Assembly (NCBI GenBank): GCA_005881155.1
Contig: VBHN01000184.1
Coordinates: forward strand, 1-38,099
Direction of reading: 5' to 3'
DNA length: 38,099 nt
Source of the DNA: Chloroflexota bacterium
Lineage (GTDB): Bacteria > Chloroflexota > Dormibacteria > Dormibacterales > Dormibacteraceae
Both the position numbers and the translations under genes were made by a program. Of the stretch, positions 1 through 9,197 are shown piece after piece. The first letter of the stretch is position 1; each line of letters opens with the position of its first letter. The notes beneath the pieces are model-generated. The model ran no database searches and was not told the DNA's origin. It saw only the letters and a list, made by a program, of their open reading frames with translations.

Positions 1-200
1 TGTTCGGAGGCCGCGAACCAGTCGGCGAGCATCGCCGGACCGTCGGCGAGCCGCCCTCTGAACTCGGCCAGGTCCGGCAGCCGGCCTTCGATCGCCCGGA
101 ACTCCGCCTCCCAATCCTGGTCGGAGGCGAAGACGCTGCTCGCGTCCCAGGTGTGCTCGACCGGGACGTCCTTGCGAGCAGGGATCGTACTCGGACCCAT
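1..200 (-). CDS. pepF: Oligoendopeptidase F (M3 family), N-terminal fragment, truncated by window edge
   Basis: Reverse complement from CAT at 198-200 reads MGPSTIPARKDVPVEHTWDASSVFASDQDWEAEFRAIEGRLPDLAEFRGRLADGPAMLADWFAASE, typical PepF N-terminus; open to window edge. Confidence 0.75.
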   Translation of the reverse strand, partial: MGPSTIPARKDVPVEHTWDASSVFASDQDWEAEFRAIEGRLPDLAEFRGRLADGPAMLADWFAASE

Positions 201-249
201 TTACCCGTCAAGAGTACGGACAAGCGGCCGCACTTAACAGCGGCTTTAC

Positions 250-1212
250 CTAGATCCAGCCCCTCCGGCGGAAGAAGTAAAGCTGGATGACAGTCGCCGC
301 CACCATGGTGCCGATCCCGACCCAGAAGGCAAGATAGGGAGCCTCCAGGACTTGCGTCAGGAGGGCAAAGTTCATTCCGTAGAAGCCGGTCAGGAAGGAC
401 AGCGGCAGGAACACGCTGGCGATCACCGTCAGCGCCTTCATGGTCACGTTGAGACGGTTGGAGACGGTTGACAGGTAGACGTCCATCGCGCCCGTGAGCA
501 GGTCGCGATGGGAGTCCACGGCCTCGTACTGGCGGACCACGTGGTCGTAGACGTCCCGGTAGTACAAGCCCATCTCACGGTCCTCCGGTCCGAGCGATGC
601 TGAGATCAGGCGCTGGAACATGTCGCGCTGAGCGCCCAACCGCTGGCGCATCTTGGTGATGTCGTGCTTCAGCGCGTAGATGGAGCGCAGCTGCTCCGGG
701 TCGGCGCGGTCGATGATCTTGTCCTGCAGCTCATCGATGGTCTCGTCGAGCTGCTCCAGGACCGGGAAGTTGGCGTCCACCAGCTGGTCGACCACCAGGT
801 AGGTGAGGAACATCGGCTCCGCCCTGGTCCGGCTGGCGTCGGTCTCGATGTTCTTGCGCAGCGCCAGGAGCAGTGGGAGCGGGCGCCTGTGGATGGTGAC
901 CAGATAGTGCTTGGCGAGGTAGAGATAGGTCTCGTCGAAGTCGATCGAGTCGCCTTTCAGGGAGGCGTCGAAGAGGACCATGAACGAGTAGCCCTTGTAC
1001 TCCTCGAGCTTGGGTCGCTGGTTGCCGTGCTTGACGTCGTCGATCGTCAGCGGGTGAAAATCGAAGGCCTTCGTGAGCATCTCGTAGTCGTCTTTGTCGG
1101 GAGCCTCCACGTCCAGCCAGAAGCCTTCGTCCTCGCACTTGTTCAGGTGCTTGGCGATGTCGCTCGGCTTCGGTTCGTGGAAGGCCCCTTTGATCGTGAT
1201 CAGGGTCCGCAT
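250..1212 (-). CDS. corA: CorA-like magnesium/cobalt transporter
   Basis: MRTLITIKGAFHEP...; two C-terminal TM segments with GFYGMNF (GMN motif). Start trimmed from ORF track to ATG at 1212. Confidence 0.92.
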   Translation of the reverse strand: MRTLITIKGAFHEPKPSDIAKHLNKCEDEGFWLDVEAPDKDDYEMLTKAFDFHPLTIDDVKHGNQRPKLEEYKGYSFMVLFDASLKGDSIDFDETYLYLAKHYLVTIHRRPLPLLLALRKNIETDASRTRAEPMFLTYLVVDQLVDANFPVLEQLDETIDELQDKIIDRADPEQLRSIYALKHDITKMRQRLGAQRDMFQRLISASLGPEDREMGLYYRDVYDHVVRQYEAVDSHRDLLTGAMDVYLSTVSNRLNVTMKALTVIASVFLPLSFLTGFYGMNFALLTQVLEAPYLAFWVGIGTMVAATVIQLYFFRRRGWI

Positions 1213-1237
1213 TGCGTACGTGCGAGCATAGCTTTCC

Positions 1238-2515
1238 GTGTCCGAAACGACCGCGGAACCAGGCTTCTGGGACCGGGCGCTGGGAGGGCGGCTGTGGCGA
1301 AACGCCGACTTCATGCGCCTCTGGGTCGGCCAGACGATCAGCGAGGCCGGCACCCAGGTCAGCCAGCTGGCCGTGCCGACCGTCGCCATCCTCCTGCTGC
1401 ACGCGACTCCAGTCCAGGTCGGGCTCCTGACGGCCCTCGAGTTCCTTCCCTTCCCGGTCCTGGGTCTGGTCGTGGGCGTCTACGCCGACCGTCTCAGGCG
1501 GCGACCCCTGATGATCGCCTCCGACCTGGGGCGCATGGTCGCGCTGCTGACCATTCCCGCCGCGTTCGGCTTCGGCTTGCTGCGCATGGAGCAGCTCTAC
1601 GTGGTCGGCCTCGTGGTCGGCGTCTTCAACGTCTTCTTCGGGATCTCCTACCAGTCCTACCTGCCGGCGCTGATCGCGCGCGCCGACCTTGTCGAGGGCA
1701 ACTCCAAGCTGGAGGTGAGCCGGTCGACCGCCCAGCTTGCCGGCCCCGCCATCGCCGGCTTCGCGATCCAGGCGATCGGTGCCGCCCGCGCCATCTACAT
1801 CGACGCCGCCTCCTTCCTGGTCTCGGCGGTCTCGCTCTGGGCGATCGGCAAGCCCGAGCCGCAGCCACAGCCGGCGACCGCCACCGGCCGCAGCGGCTTC
1901 TGGCACGAGATGTGGGAGGGGATCCAGGTCGTGATCGGCAACCCGACGCTCTGGAAGATCGCCGGCTGCACGGCCACCTCCAACCTGGGCAGCAACATGG
2001 CCTTCGCGGTGGAGCTGATCTTCATGTACCGCTACCTCCACCTGGCGCCCGGGCTGGTCGGGTTGATCTTCGCGATCGGGTCCGTCGGGGGCCTGCTCGG
2101 CGCCATCGCCAGCAGCGCGGTCGTGGCCCGCTTGGGCGTCGGCCTGACGCTGCTCCTGAGCATCTTCGCTGGGGGCCTGATCATGGCCACGCCGCTGGCG
2201 GCCCAGACCAACGCGCCGGTCTTCCTGAGCGCGCTCTTCTTCTTCGAGTTCCTGATTGGAGCGCCCTACAACATCACCCAGGTCAGCCTCCGTCAGGCGA
2301 TCACTCCAGACCGGGTGCAGGGACGGATGAACGCCACCATGCGCACGATCGTCTGGGGCACGATTCCGATCGGGTCGCTCCTGGGCGGAATCCTCGGCAC
2401 CTACGTCGGGGTGGTGCCGACAATCGTCATCGGCGGCTTCATCGCGGTGCTGGCGGCGGTCTGGATCCTGCTCGGCCCGATCCGGATCAAGGTGCAGCCC
2501 CAGCCGGTCAGCTAG
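1238..2515 (+). CDS. MFS transporter (enterobactin exporter-like)
   Basis: 425 aa, 10-12 TM pattern, VVGVYADRLRRRPLMIASDLGR motif; GTG start. Confidence 0.9.
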   Translation: MSETTAEPGFWDRALGGRLWRNADFMRLWVGQTISEAGTQVSQLAVPTVAILLLHATPVQVGLLTALEFLPFPVLGLVVGVYADRLRRRPLMIASDLGRMVALLTIPAAFGFGLLRMEQLYVVGLVVGVFNVFFGISYQSYLPALIARADLVEGNSKLEVSRSTAQLAGPAIAGFAIQAIGAARAIYIDAASFLVSAVSLWAIGKPEPQPQPATATGRSGFWHEMWEGIQVVIGNPTLWKIAGCTATSNLGSNMAFAVELIFMYRYLHLAPGLVGLIFAIGSVGGLLGAIASSAVVARLGVGLTLLLSIFAGGLIMATPLAAQTNAPVFLSALFFFEFLIGAPYNITQVSLRQAITPDRVQGRMNATMRTIVWGTIPIGSLLGGILGTYVGVVPTIVIGGFIAVLAAVWILLGPIRIKVQPQPVS

Positions 2516-2999
2516 CGGGCAGGTCGAGCGCCTGGCGGATGGTGGCCAGGTGGCCGGTGACGTGCCGGTAGTCCAGGTAGGCGTACTGGTCCACCGTGAA
2601 GTCGCGCCCCGCTCCGGTGTGGAAGGCGGTGCGAGCCAGCTCTTCGTCGCTCAGCGCCGCGACCCGGGCGGTGAAGCGGGCGCCGTTCCCCTCGAGGAGC
2701 CGGATCGTCTCCTCCCGGGCGACTTCGTGGTAGGTGTCCGCCTGCTGCGCGTTGAGGACGTCCTGCTCGGCGAGTGTGATCTTGACCTCGCCACCGCCGA
2801 GGGCGGTGTCCAGCCAGTCCTGGTTCTGCTGGTGGCCGTGCGCGACGTGGTGGGCGATGACGGCGACGGTGCGGTTGTCCCCCTCGTCGTTGCAGAGCGT
2901 CCGCCACTGCTCCTCCGAGCAGCCCCGCACGACCTGGATCAGCTCAAGGTTCGCTCTTTCGATCTGGGCGGCGATCTCCGCTCCTCGTGCCGAGCCCAC
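2508..2999 (-). CDS. DinB-like / maleylpyruvate isomerase N-terminal-like protein
   Basis: 163 aa helical protein with AVIAHHVAHGHQQNQDW and YLDYRHVTGHLATIRQAL His positions typical of the DinB fold; convergent 8-bp overlap with MFS gene. Confidence 0.65.
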   Translation of the reverse strand: MGSARGAEIAAQIERANLELIQVVRGCSEEQWRTLCNDEGDNRTVAVIAHHVAHGHQQNQDWLDTALGGGEVKITLAEQDVLNAQQADTYHEVAREETIRLLEGNGARFTARVAALSDEELARTAFHTGAGRDFTVDQYAYLDYRHVTGHLATIRQALDLPAS

Positions 3000-3028
3000 G
3001 GCGAATTACTGTATCGGCCTTGGCCGCG

Positions 3029-3970
3029 ATGGACCCTTCCCGAGCCAACGCCCCCTGGCTCGAGCCCGGCCGGCCGGGCTACGAGGCGTGGTACGTCACG
3101 GTCAGCCAGCCCTCGGCCAGGCGCGGCTTCTGGTTTCGTTACACGCGCTTCCAGCCCCGTCGCGGCCTGGAAGGGGAGCCCCATTCAGCCCTTTGGGCCT
3201 TCTCCTTCCACCGCGACGACCCGGCTCTCAACACGGCCGCCAAAGACGTGCATCCTCTCTCCGCGCTGAGGGTCGCCCGGCGGCCCTTCGAGGTCAGCCT
3301 CGGGGAGGGCGAGCTGCGGCTGGACGGCTGTCGCGGACGCGCCGGCGACACCAGCTGGGACCTCAGCTGGGTGCCGGTCGGAGGTTCAGCGCTCTTCCCC
3401 TTCCTGCGCCCGCCCTGGGACGGTCTCTCCATGGTCGGCAACCTCGGCGCCCAGCTACGGCTTCGGGTCAGCGGCAGCGTCCGCGCCGGCGGTCGCGAGT
3501 ACACGCTGGCGGGCGAGCCGGGTGGCCAGCAGCACACTTATGGCGTCTCGCACGCGTTTCGCTGGAACTGGGGCTACGCCTCCGGCGACTGGGGCTGGGT
3601 CGACGGAGCCACCAGCCGGGTGCCCTCGCGGTTGGGCAGGGTCCTCGCCGGCACGGCGCTGGGCGCTTCCGTCGAAGGCGAGGAGTTCCGCCTGGACACG
3701 CCCTGGCGCGTGCTGATGGAACCGGGTGAGATCTCTCCCGACGCCTGGCGTGCCGACCTCGGCCGCGTGCGCCTGGCCATCCTGCCGCGGCGCGCGGACC
3801 TGATCGGGGTGACCTACGAAGACCCGACCGTCGGCAGGCGGATCTGCTACCACACCGAGGTGGCGGACCTCGAGCTCACCGTTGGCGAGCGGACCATCCG
3901 GCGCGAGGCAGCCGCCGCCTTCGAATACGCCTCCACCGAGCCCCTGCCCGGGCTGCCTCCACGGCTCTAG
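3029..3970 (+). CDS. Carotenoid 1,2-hydratase (CrtC) / tocopherol cyclase-like lipocalin-fold protein
   Basis: RRGFWFRYTRFQP... HTYGVSHAFRWNWGYASGDWGWVDGATSR resembles CrtC/AttH-like two-domain beta-barrel proteins; start chosen at MDPSRANAPW. Confidence 0.5.
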   Translation: MDPSRANAPWLEPGRPGYEAWYVTVSQPSARRGFWFRYTRFQPRRGLEGEPHSALWAFSFHRDDPALNTAAKDVHPLSALRVARRPFEVSLGEGELRLDGCRGRAGDTSWDLSWVPVGGSALFPFLRPPWDGLSMVGNLGAQLRLRVSGSVRAGGREYTLAGEPGGQQHTYGVSHAFRWNWGYASGDWGWVDGATSRVPSRLGRVLAGTALGASVEGEEFRLDTPWRVLMEPGEISPDAWRADLGRVRLAILPRRADLIGVTYEDPTVGRRICYHTEVADLELTVGERTIRREAAAAFEYASTEPLPGLPPRL

Positions 3971-3977
3971 GCCTCTG

Positions 3978-5849
3978 TTAGTGCAAATCCTCCGCCAGGC
4001 GGCGGCCGATGCGGGTGGCCAGGGCCATGATCGTGATCTGTGGATTCACGTAGGTCGAGCCGGGCAGGATCGAGGCGTCGGCGATGGTCAGGCCCGGGAC
4101 CTCCCAGGCGGATCCGAAGTCGTCCACCACCGAGGAACCGGGGTGGCGGCCGAGTCGGGCCGTACCCATCGGGTGGTAGGCGGACAGCTTCAGGTCGGCC
4201 GCCCTCCAGCGGCCCTCGGTGATCAGCGGCAGCTGGCCGCGGGAGGTGATCGGGTGCAGGCCCGGGAGCATGGTGTGCACCTCCCGGGCGCCGGCGGCCA
4301 GGTAGACCTCGGCCGTCAGGGCGATGCCGGCCAGCACCTTGGCCACGTCCCGGCGGTCGAGGCTGTACTGGAGCATCGGCCTGCCGAAGGCTGAGCGGAC
4401 GCGACCCGCGCCAGAGTCGGAGATGATCAGCCCCGCGGCCGCGGTCCGCCGGTAGCCGGCGAGCACCTCCTTGAGTCCCGGACCGACCTCGGGCAGGCCG
4501 CCCGCGCTGTAGCCGACGCCGGGCGGCGGGTAGGTCGCCTCCACCAGCACCCCATCGCGCAGCTTCTCGTCGACGTAGGCGCTCTGCATGACGCCGCGCC
4601 AGGCTGTCAGCTCGCGGTCGAAGGCGCCCAGGATCCCGGCGCCGGGGTGGATCCGGAAGTTGCGGCCGACCTGCCGGCTGCCCAGTGCCAGCCGGTTCTT
4701 CAAGAGCAGGCAGGGCGTGTAGACGGCGCCAGCCGCCAGGACCACGCGCTTAGCCCGGACCGTGAAGCCGTCGCCGGCGACGCCGACCGCCCGGCCGCCT
4801 TCGACCAGGACCCGCTCGACCCTGCAGCCGGTGGCGACGCGGGCGCCGGCGGCGGCGGCCACCGGCAGGTAGGAGACGTGCATGCCCTGCTTGGCGTCCA
4901 GCGGGCAGCCGAAGGCGCAGACCCCGCTGCCGTGGCAGTCGCGGGCATTGCGGCGAATCGGCCCGCCGCTGTAGCCGAGGGCTTGCCGGCCCGCCTCCAG
5001 CAGCTCGCCGTTGGCGCCCATGATCTCGGAGGAGACCGGTCCGACGCCGATCACCTCCTCGACCTGCTCGAAGAGTGGTCCGAACTCGTCGGGGTCGAAT
5101 CCCCACTCGCGGAGGAGCCATTCCGGGGTGCGGAAGCAGGTGCCGGAGTTGATGATCGTCGAGCCTCCGACGCCCATCCCCATCGGCAGCGAGATGACGG
5201 GGTTGCCGATCGTGAAGGTCAGGCCGCTGCCGCGATAGAAGCGCCGCAGCCGGTCGGGGAACGGGCCGTTGAAGTCGGCGCGGTCGAAGTGGCGGCCCTC
5301 TTCCAGGACCAGCACCGAGCGCCCGGCCTCGGCCAGCTCTTTGGCAACCACCGAACCGCCCGCGCCGGAGCCGACGATGACGACGTCGACCTCGTCGTCG
5401 AAGGGCCGGGCCGGCTCCTCGACCGCCAGCTCCGGGCGCACCGGCTGCCGCTCCACGCGCTTGAACGACCGCCCGTCGTAGCCAAGCAGGGGCGCCACCC
5501 TGGGATCGGCGCAGAAGAACATCATCAGCAGCGCCTTCAGCGCCACCAGCGTCTCCCGCTTCTGCCGGATCGAGCTTCGTTCGCACTCGTGCAGATAGGA
5601 GAGCCGGCCCTCGGGCGACAGCAGGTGAAACGGGCGCAGGTGCCGGGAGGCGATCGCGGAGAGTCCGAACGCGGTCAGCATCAGCCGCATCGTCCCCGCC
5701 GCCATCGGGTCACAGCGGCCGATGTAGGCCTCCAGCTGACCCGCCAGCCCGACGTCGTCCGCGCCGGGCTCGAGCGCACCGCCGGACGGCAACATGGCCG
5801 AGGCCAGCGCCTCCAGCGTGCGGCCCTGAAGTACGCTCAGAGCGGGCAT
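3978..5849 (-). CDS. GMC-family FAD oxidoreductase (long-chain alcohol oxidase/cholesterol oxidase-like)
   Basis: VVIVGSGAGGSVVAKELAEAGRSVLVLEEG dinucleotide fold, CHGSGVCAFGCPLDAKQGMHVSYLP, C-terminal SAYHPMGTARLG and YVNPQITIMALATRIG. Confidence 0.9.
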   Translation of the reverse strand: MPALSVLQGRTLEALASAMLPSGGALEPGADDVGLAGQLEAYIGRCDPMAAGTMRLMLTAFGLSAIASRHLRPFHLLSPEGRLSYLHECERSSIRQKRETLVALKALLMMFFCADPRVAPLLGYDGRSFKRVERQPVRPELAVEEPARPFDDEVDVVIVGSGAGGSVVAKELAEAGRSVLVLEEGRHFDRADFNGPFPDRLRRFYRGSGLTFTIGNPVISLPMGMGVGGSTIINSGTCFRTPEWLLREWGFDPDEFGPLFEQVEEVIGVGPVSSEIMGANGELLEAGRQALGYSGGPIRRNARDCHGSGVCAFGCPLDAKQGMHVSYLPVAAAAGARVATGCRVERVLVEGGRAVGVAGDGFTVRAKRVVLAAGAVYTPCLLLKNRLALGSRQVGRNFRIHPGAGILGAFDRELTAWRGVMQSAYVDEKLRDGVLVEATYPPPGVGYSAGGLPEVGPGLKEVLAGYRRTAAAGLIISDSGAGRVRSAFGRPMLQYSLDRRDVAKVLAGIALTAEVYLAAGAREVHTMLPGLHPITSRGQLPLITEGRWRAADLKLSAYHPMGTARLGRHPGSSVVDDFGSAWEVPGLTIADASILPGSTYVNPQITIMALATRIGRRLAEDLH

Positions 5850-6258
5850 GGTCGTCTCCGACTCATTGCTGCGGCTCTGGCTGCGCGCCTGGATGGTCGT
5901 CTTCGCGTTGGGAGCGATCGACTTCCTGATCTTTCCAACCCTGACCCTCAACGTCCTCAACTCGGCCGGCAGCCTCTTCGGGATGCCCGCCATCCCGGCC
6001 CGCCTGACCGAATTCTGGGCCGTGCTGGCCGTGGCCTACATGGTGCTGGTCGCGGCGTTCTGCTGGGAGGCGACCAGAGAACGCGGCATCGACGCCCAGC
6101 CGGTCCGGTTCCTGGTCCTGGGCAAGACCACCTCCTCGCTGGTCTCACTCCTCTATTTCGTGGTCGTGGTCCACGCCTTCGCCTTCCTGGCCAACTTCCT
6201 GGTCGACGGCTTCATCGCCGCCGGGACCTTCGCCCTGCTCCGCAGTTACAAGCGCTAG
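5848..6258 (+). CDS. Small integral membrane protein (about 4 TM)
   Basis: 136 aa with four hydrophobic segments; start overlaps GMC start at CATG. Confidence 0.65.
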   Translation: MVVSDSLLRLWLRAWMVVFALGAIDFLIFPTLTLNVLNSAGSLFGMPAIPARLTEFWAVLAVAYMVLVAAFCWEATRERGIDAQPVRFLVLGKTTSSLVSLLYFVVVVHAFAFLANFLVDGFIAAGTFALLRSYKR

Positions 6259-6396
6259 CCCCGGCAGCTCGATGGCGAGCGCCCGGGTCAAGGGCGCGGG
6301 CAGGCCGGCGGCAAGCGCCGCCGCCGCGATGCCGCCCAGCTGGAGAGCTCCAATGCCATAAGCGCTGGGATTAAAGGTGAGCCCAGCTTAGGGCGG

Positions 6397-6426
6397 TTGG
6401 ACATCAAGATAGTCGATAGTTAAGGT
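6397..6426 (+). promoter_or_regulatory. Candidate promoter upstream of penicillin acylase
   Basis: TTGGAC (6397-6402), 18 bp, TAAGGT (6421-6426) inside an AT-rich island. Confidence 0.35.
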
Positions 6427-6460
6427 TATATAGATCCATCCTTTTATTGGGAGTGCTGTC

Positions 6461-9197
6461 GTGTCCAGACTGACCCGGCGAGCTGCTTTCGCCTGCCTAC
6501 TCTGCCTGCCCTTGCTGGGCCTCGTGTCCCCCGTTTCCGCCCTCGCCGCGGCCTGCCAGACCGTGACCGGTCCCGCGGGCGGCCCCTACGCCGACTGCGG
6601 AGGCGGTCAGGTCTACAACATCCTGCCGCCGGGCGAGAACGGCCTCGTCAACGCCGCCACGGCGGCCACCCGGCAGCCTCCGCCGCATGGCGACGACCAG
6701 CGCTCGATGTACGCCGACCTGGTCCGAGTCGCGCCTCACCTGCAGCCCGCCGACCTCGGCCGCTACTTCAAGCAGGCCGGCCTCAGCGTCAGCGGGACCG
6801 ACGTCGAGCGGGCCTACAGCCCGCGAGCGGGAACGGTCATCGTCCGCGACAGGAGCTTCGGCGTGGCCCACGTCTTCGGCGCGACCCGCGCGGACACCGA
6901 GTTCGGCTCTGGCTACGCGGCGGCCGAGGACCGCCTCTTCATGATGGACGTGTTCCGGCACATCGGCCGCTCCACCCTCTCCTCCTTCCTGGGCCCTTCC
7001 CAGACGGCCCTGGCCCTGGACTGCGAGGTGGCCCGCGTCGCCGGCTACAACGACGCGGAACTGCAGGCTCAGATTGACGCGCTGCCGCAGCGTTACCCGC
7101 AGCCCTTTGACGCGACCCACAGCGAGGGCCAGCAGGTCGTAGCCGACGGACTCGCCTACATCGACGGCGTCAACGCCTACCTCAACCAGGCCCTGGTCAA
7201 CCCCACCCTGCTGCCGGCCGAGTACCCCGCTCTCCAGGTGGCGCCGGTGCCTTTCAAGCCCACCGACATCATCGCCATCGCCACTCTCGTCCAGGCGATC
7301 TTCGCCGTCGGCGGCGGCTCCGAGGTTGATTCGGCGCTCTTCTACAGCTCCCTCGTCCAGCGCTACGGAGCGGCGAAGGGTTCGGCCATCTGGCACGACT
7401 TCCGCTCCCAGAATGACCCCGGCGCGCAGGTCACCCTGAGCGGCGCTTTCCCGTACATGCCGGTGCCTGCCAGCGTCGACCCCAACTCGCTGGCCGTGCC
7501 CGTCAGCCAGCCCAGCACCACCATGTGCGACGGCGGGCCGCTGCCCGCCGCGAATCCCGGCCTGGGCCAGATCTCGGTCGCCGGCCTGACCATCGACCTG
7601 AGCGCGATCCTGGTGACCGGCTCCCACACCGCGAGCGGAAACCCGATCGCCGTCTTCGGGCCGCAAGTCGCCTACTTCGCCCCGGAGATCCTCCACGAGG
7701 TTGACCTCCACGGCCCGCACCTCAACGCTCGGGGCGCCGCCTTCATCGGTACCGACATCTACGTCGAGCTCGGTCGCGGGGCTGACTACTCGTGGAGCGC
7801 GACCTCGGCCGGGTCGGACATAGAAGCTCTGCGACCCGGCCGGCGGCGCCCCGACCCTCGAGAGCACCGGCTACGTCTACAACGGCCGCTGCACCTCGAT
7901 GTACGAGCGGACGGACCGGGAGGTCGCCAAGACCAACCCGGGCTCGCCGAACCCGCCGGCGGTGATCACCATCCAGATCGAAAGGACGGTGCACGGGCCG
8001 GTCGCGGGCCGGACGCTGGCCATCGACCCGGCCAGCGGCGCGCGGATCCCGGTCGCCGTCTCCATCCAGCGCTCGACCTACGGCGACGAGCTTGGCTCCG
8101 CGCCCGCCTTCCTGGAGTGGAACAACCCGGACTTCGTCCACTCGGCGGCCGACTTCATGCGCGCGGCGGCCAAGGAGACGGGCACCTTCAACTGGTTCTA
8201 CGCCGACTCCCGGGACATCGCCTACTACTCGTCCGGCAAGATGCCGATCCGGCCCTCGAACATTGATCCCAACTTCCCGACCTGGGGCACCGGCCAGTTC
8301 GAGTGGCAGGGGTTCCTGCGCGCGGACGGCAGCCCCGGCGATCCCCATCCACATGCGGTCAACCCCGGCTCCGGGTTCCTGGCCAACTGGAACAACAAGC
8401 CTGCCCCGGGCTGGTCGGCCGCGGATTCGCAGTACGGGTACGGGCCCGTCTATCGCAGCCAGTCGCTCTCCGACCGGGTCCGGGCGCTGGTCGCGCGCGG
8501 CGCGGTGACCCAGACCGACATGGTCAACGCGATGGAGGATGCGGGCACCGTCGACCTCGACGGGTCACAGCTGGTGACCCAGCTGCGCGCCGCGCTGGCG
8601 GGGGCCACGCTGACGCCGGCCCAGTCCCAGGCGTTGTCGATCCTCTCCGCCTGGGCCGGCAACGGCGCCCACCGCAGGGCCACGGTGAACCAGAACCAGT
8701 ACGACGAAGGGACGGCGGTCGCGATCATGGACCAGTTCTACCCACGGCTTGCGCACGCGGTCTTCGACCCCTGGCTCGATTCGGGCCAGTTCGCGCAGCT
8801 GGTGTCGTTGATCTGGCTCAACGACCCGCCCGGCCCCAAAGGGTCCTCTTACGACGCGGGCTGGGAGGGATACCTGCAGCGATCGTTGCAGCAGGCGGTC
8901 AACCCGGCCCTATCGCCTGGCTACTCCCAGAACTTCTGCGGGTCCGGCAGCCTGGCGGCGTGCCAGTCGGCCCTACTGGCGGCGCTGCAGGGGACCATCG
9001 ACGCCGAGACCCACGCCTACGGGTCCGCCGATCCGGCGGCCTGGACCTGCGCCAGGAGCAACCAGGGCCGCGGCCAGTGCAACCCCGCCGCGGATGACAT
9101 CGTCTTCAGCCCGGTCGGACTCGAGAACCTCCCGAACATGCCCTGGGTGAACCGCCCGACCTTCCAGCAGGTGGTGGAGTACCCGGCTCGGCACTAG
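6461..9197 (+). pseudogene. Secreted penicillin acylase family (Ntn hydrolase), apparently frameshifted near 7820
   Basis: Signal peptide MSRLTRRAAFACLLCLPLLGLVSPVSALAA; SAILVTGSHTASGNPIAVFGPQVAYFAPEILHEVDLHGP...DYSWSATSAGSD in frame 2, then KLCDPAGGAPTLESTGYVYNGRCTSMYERTDRE continuing in frame 3 from about 7824 to the stop at 9197. Confidence 0.85.

Noticed and set aside
664-2571. Long ORFs antisense or out of frame to real genes (for example 664-2571 +, 731-2041 -, 12469-14532 +, 12812-14743 -, 4647-6374 +)
   Set aside because: GC-rich shadow ORFs: low-complexity Arg/Gly/Ala/Pro translations opposite genes with clear family motifs.
6259-6390. Minus-strand membrane-protein-like stretch (FNPSAYGIGALQLGGIAAAALAAGLPAPLTRALAIELPGLAL)
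   Set aside because: No start codon after the upstream in-frame stop and it soon runs antisense into the 5848-6258 gene; possibly a decayed fragment but too weak to annotate.
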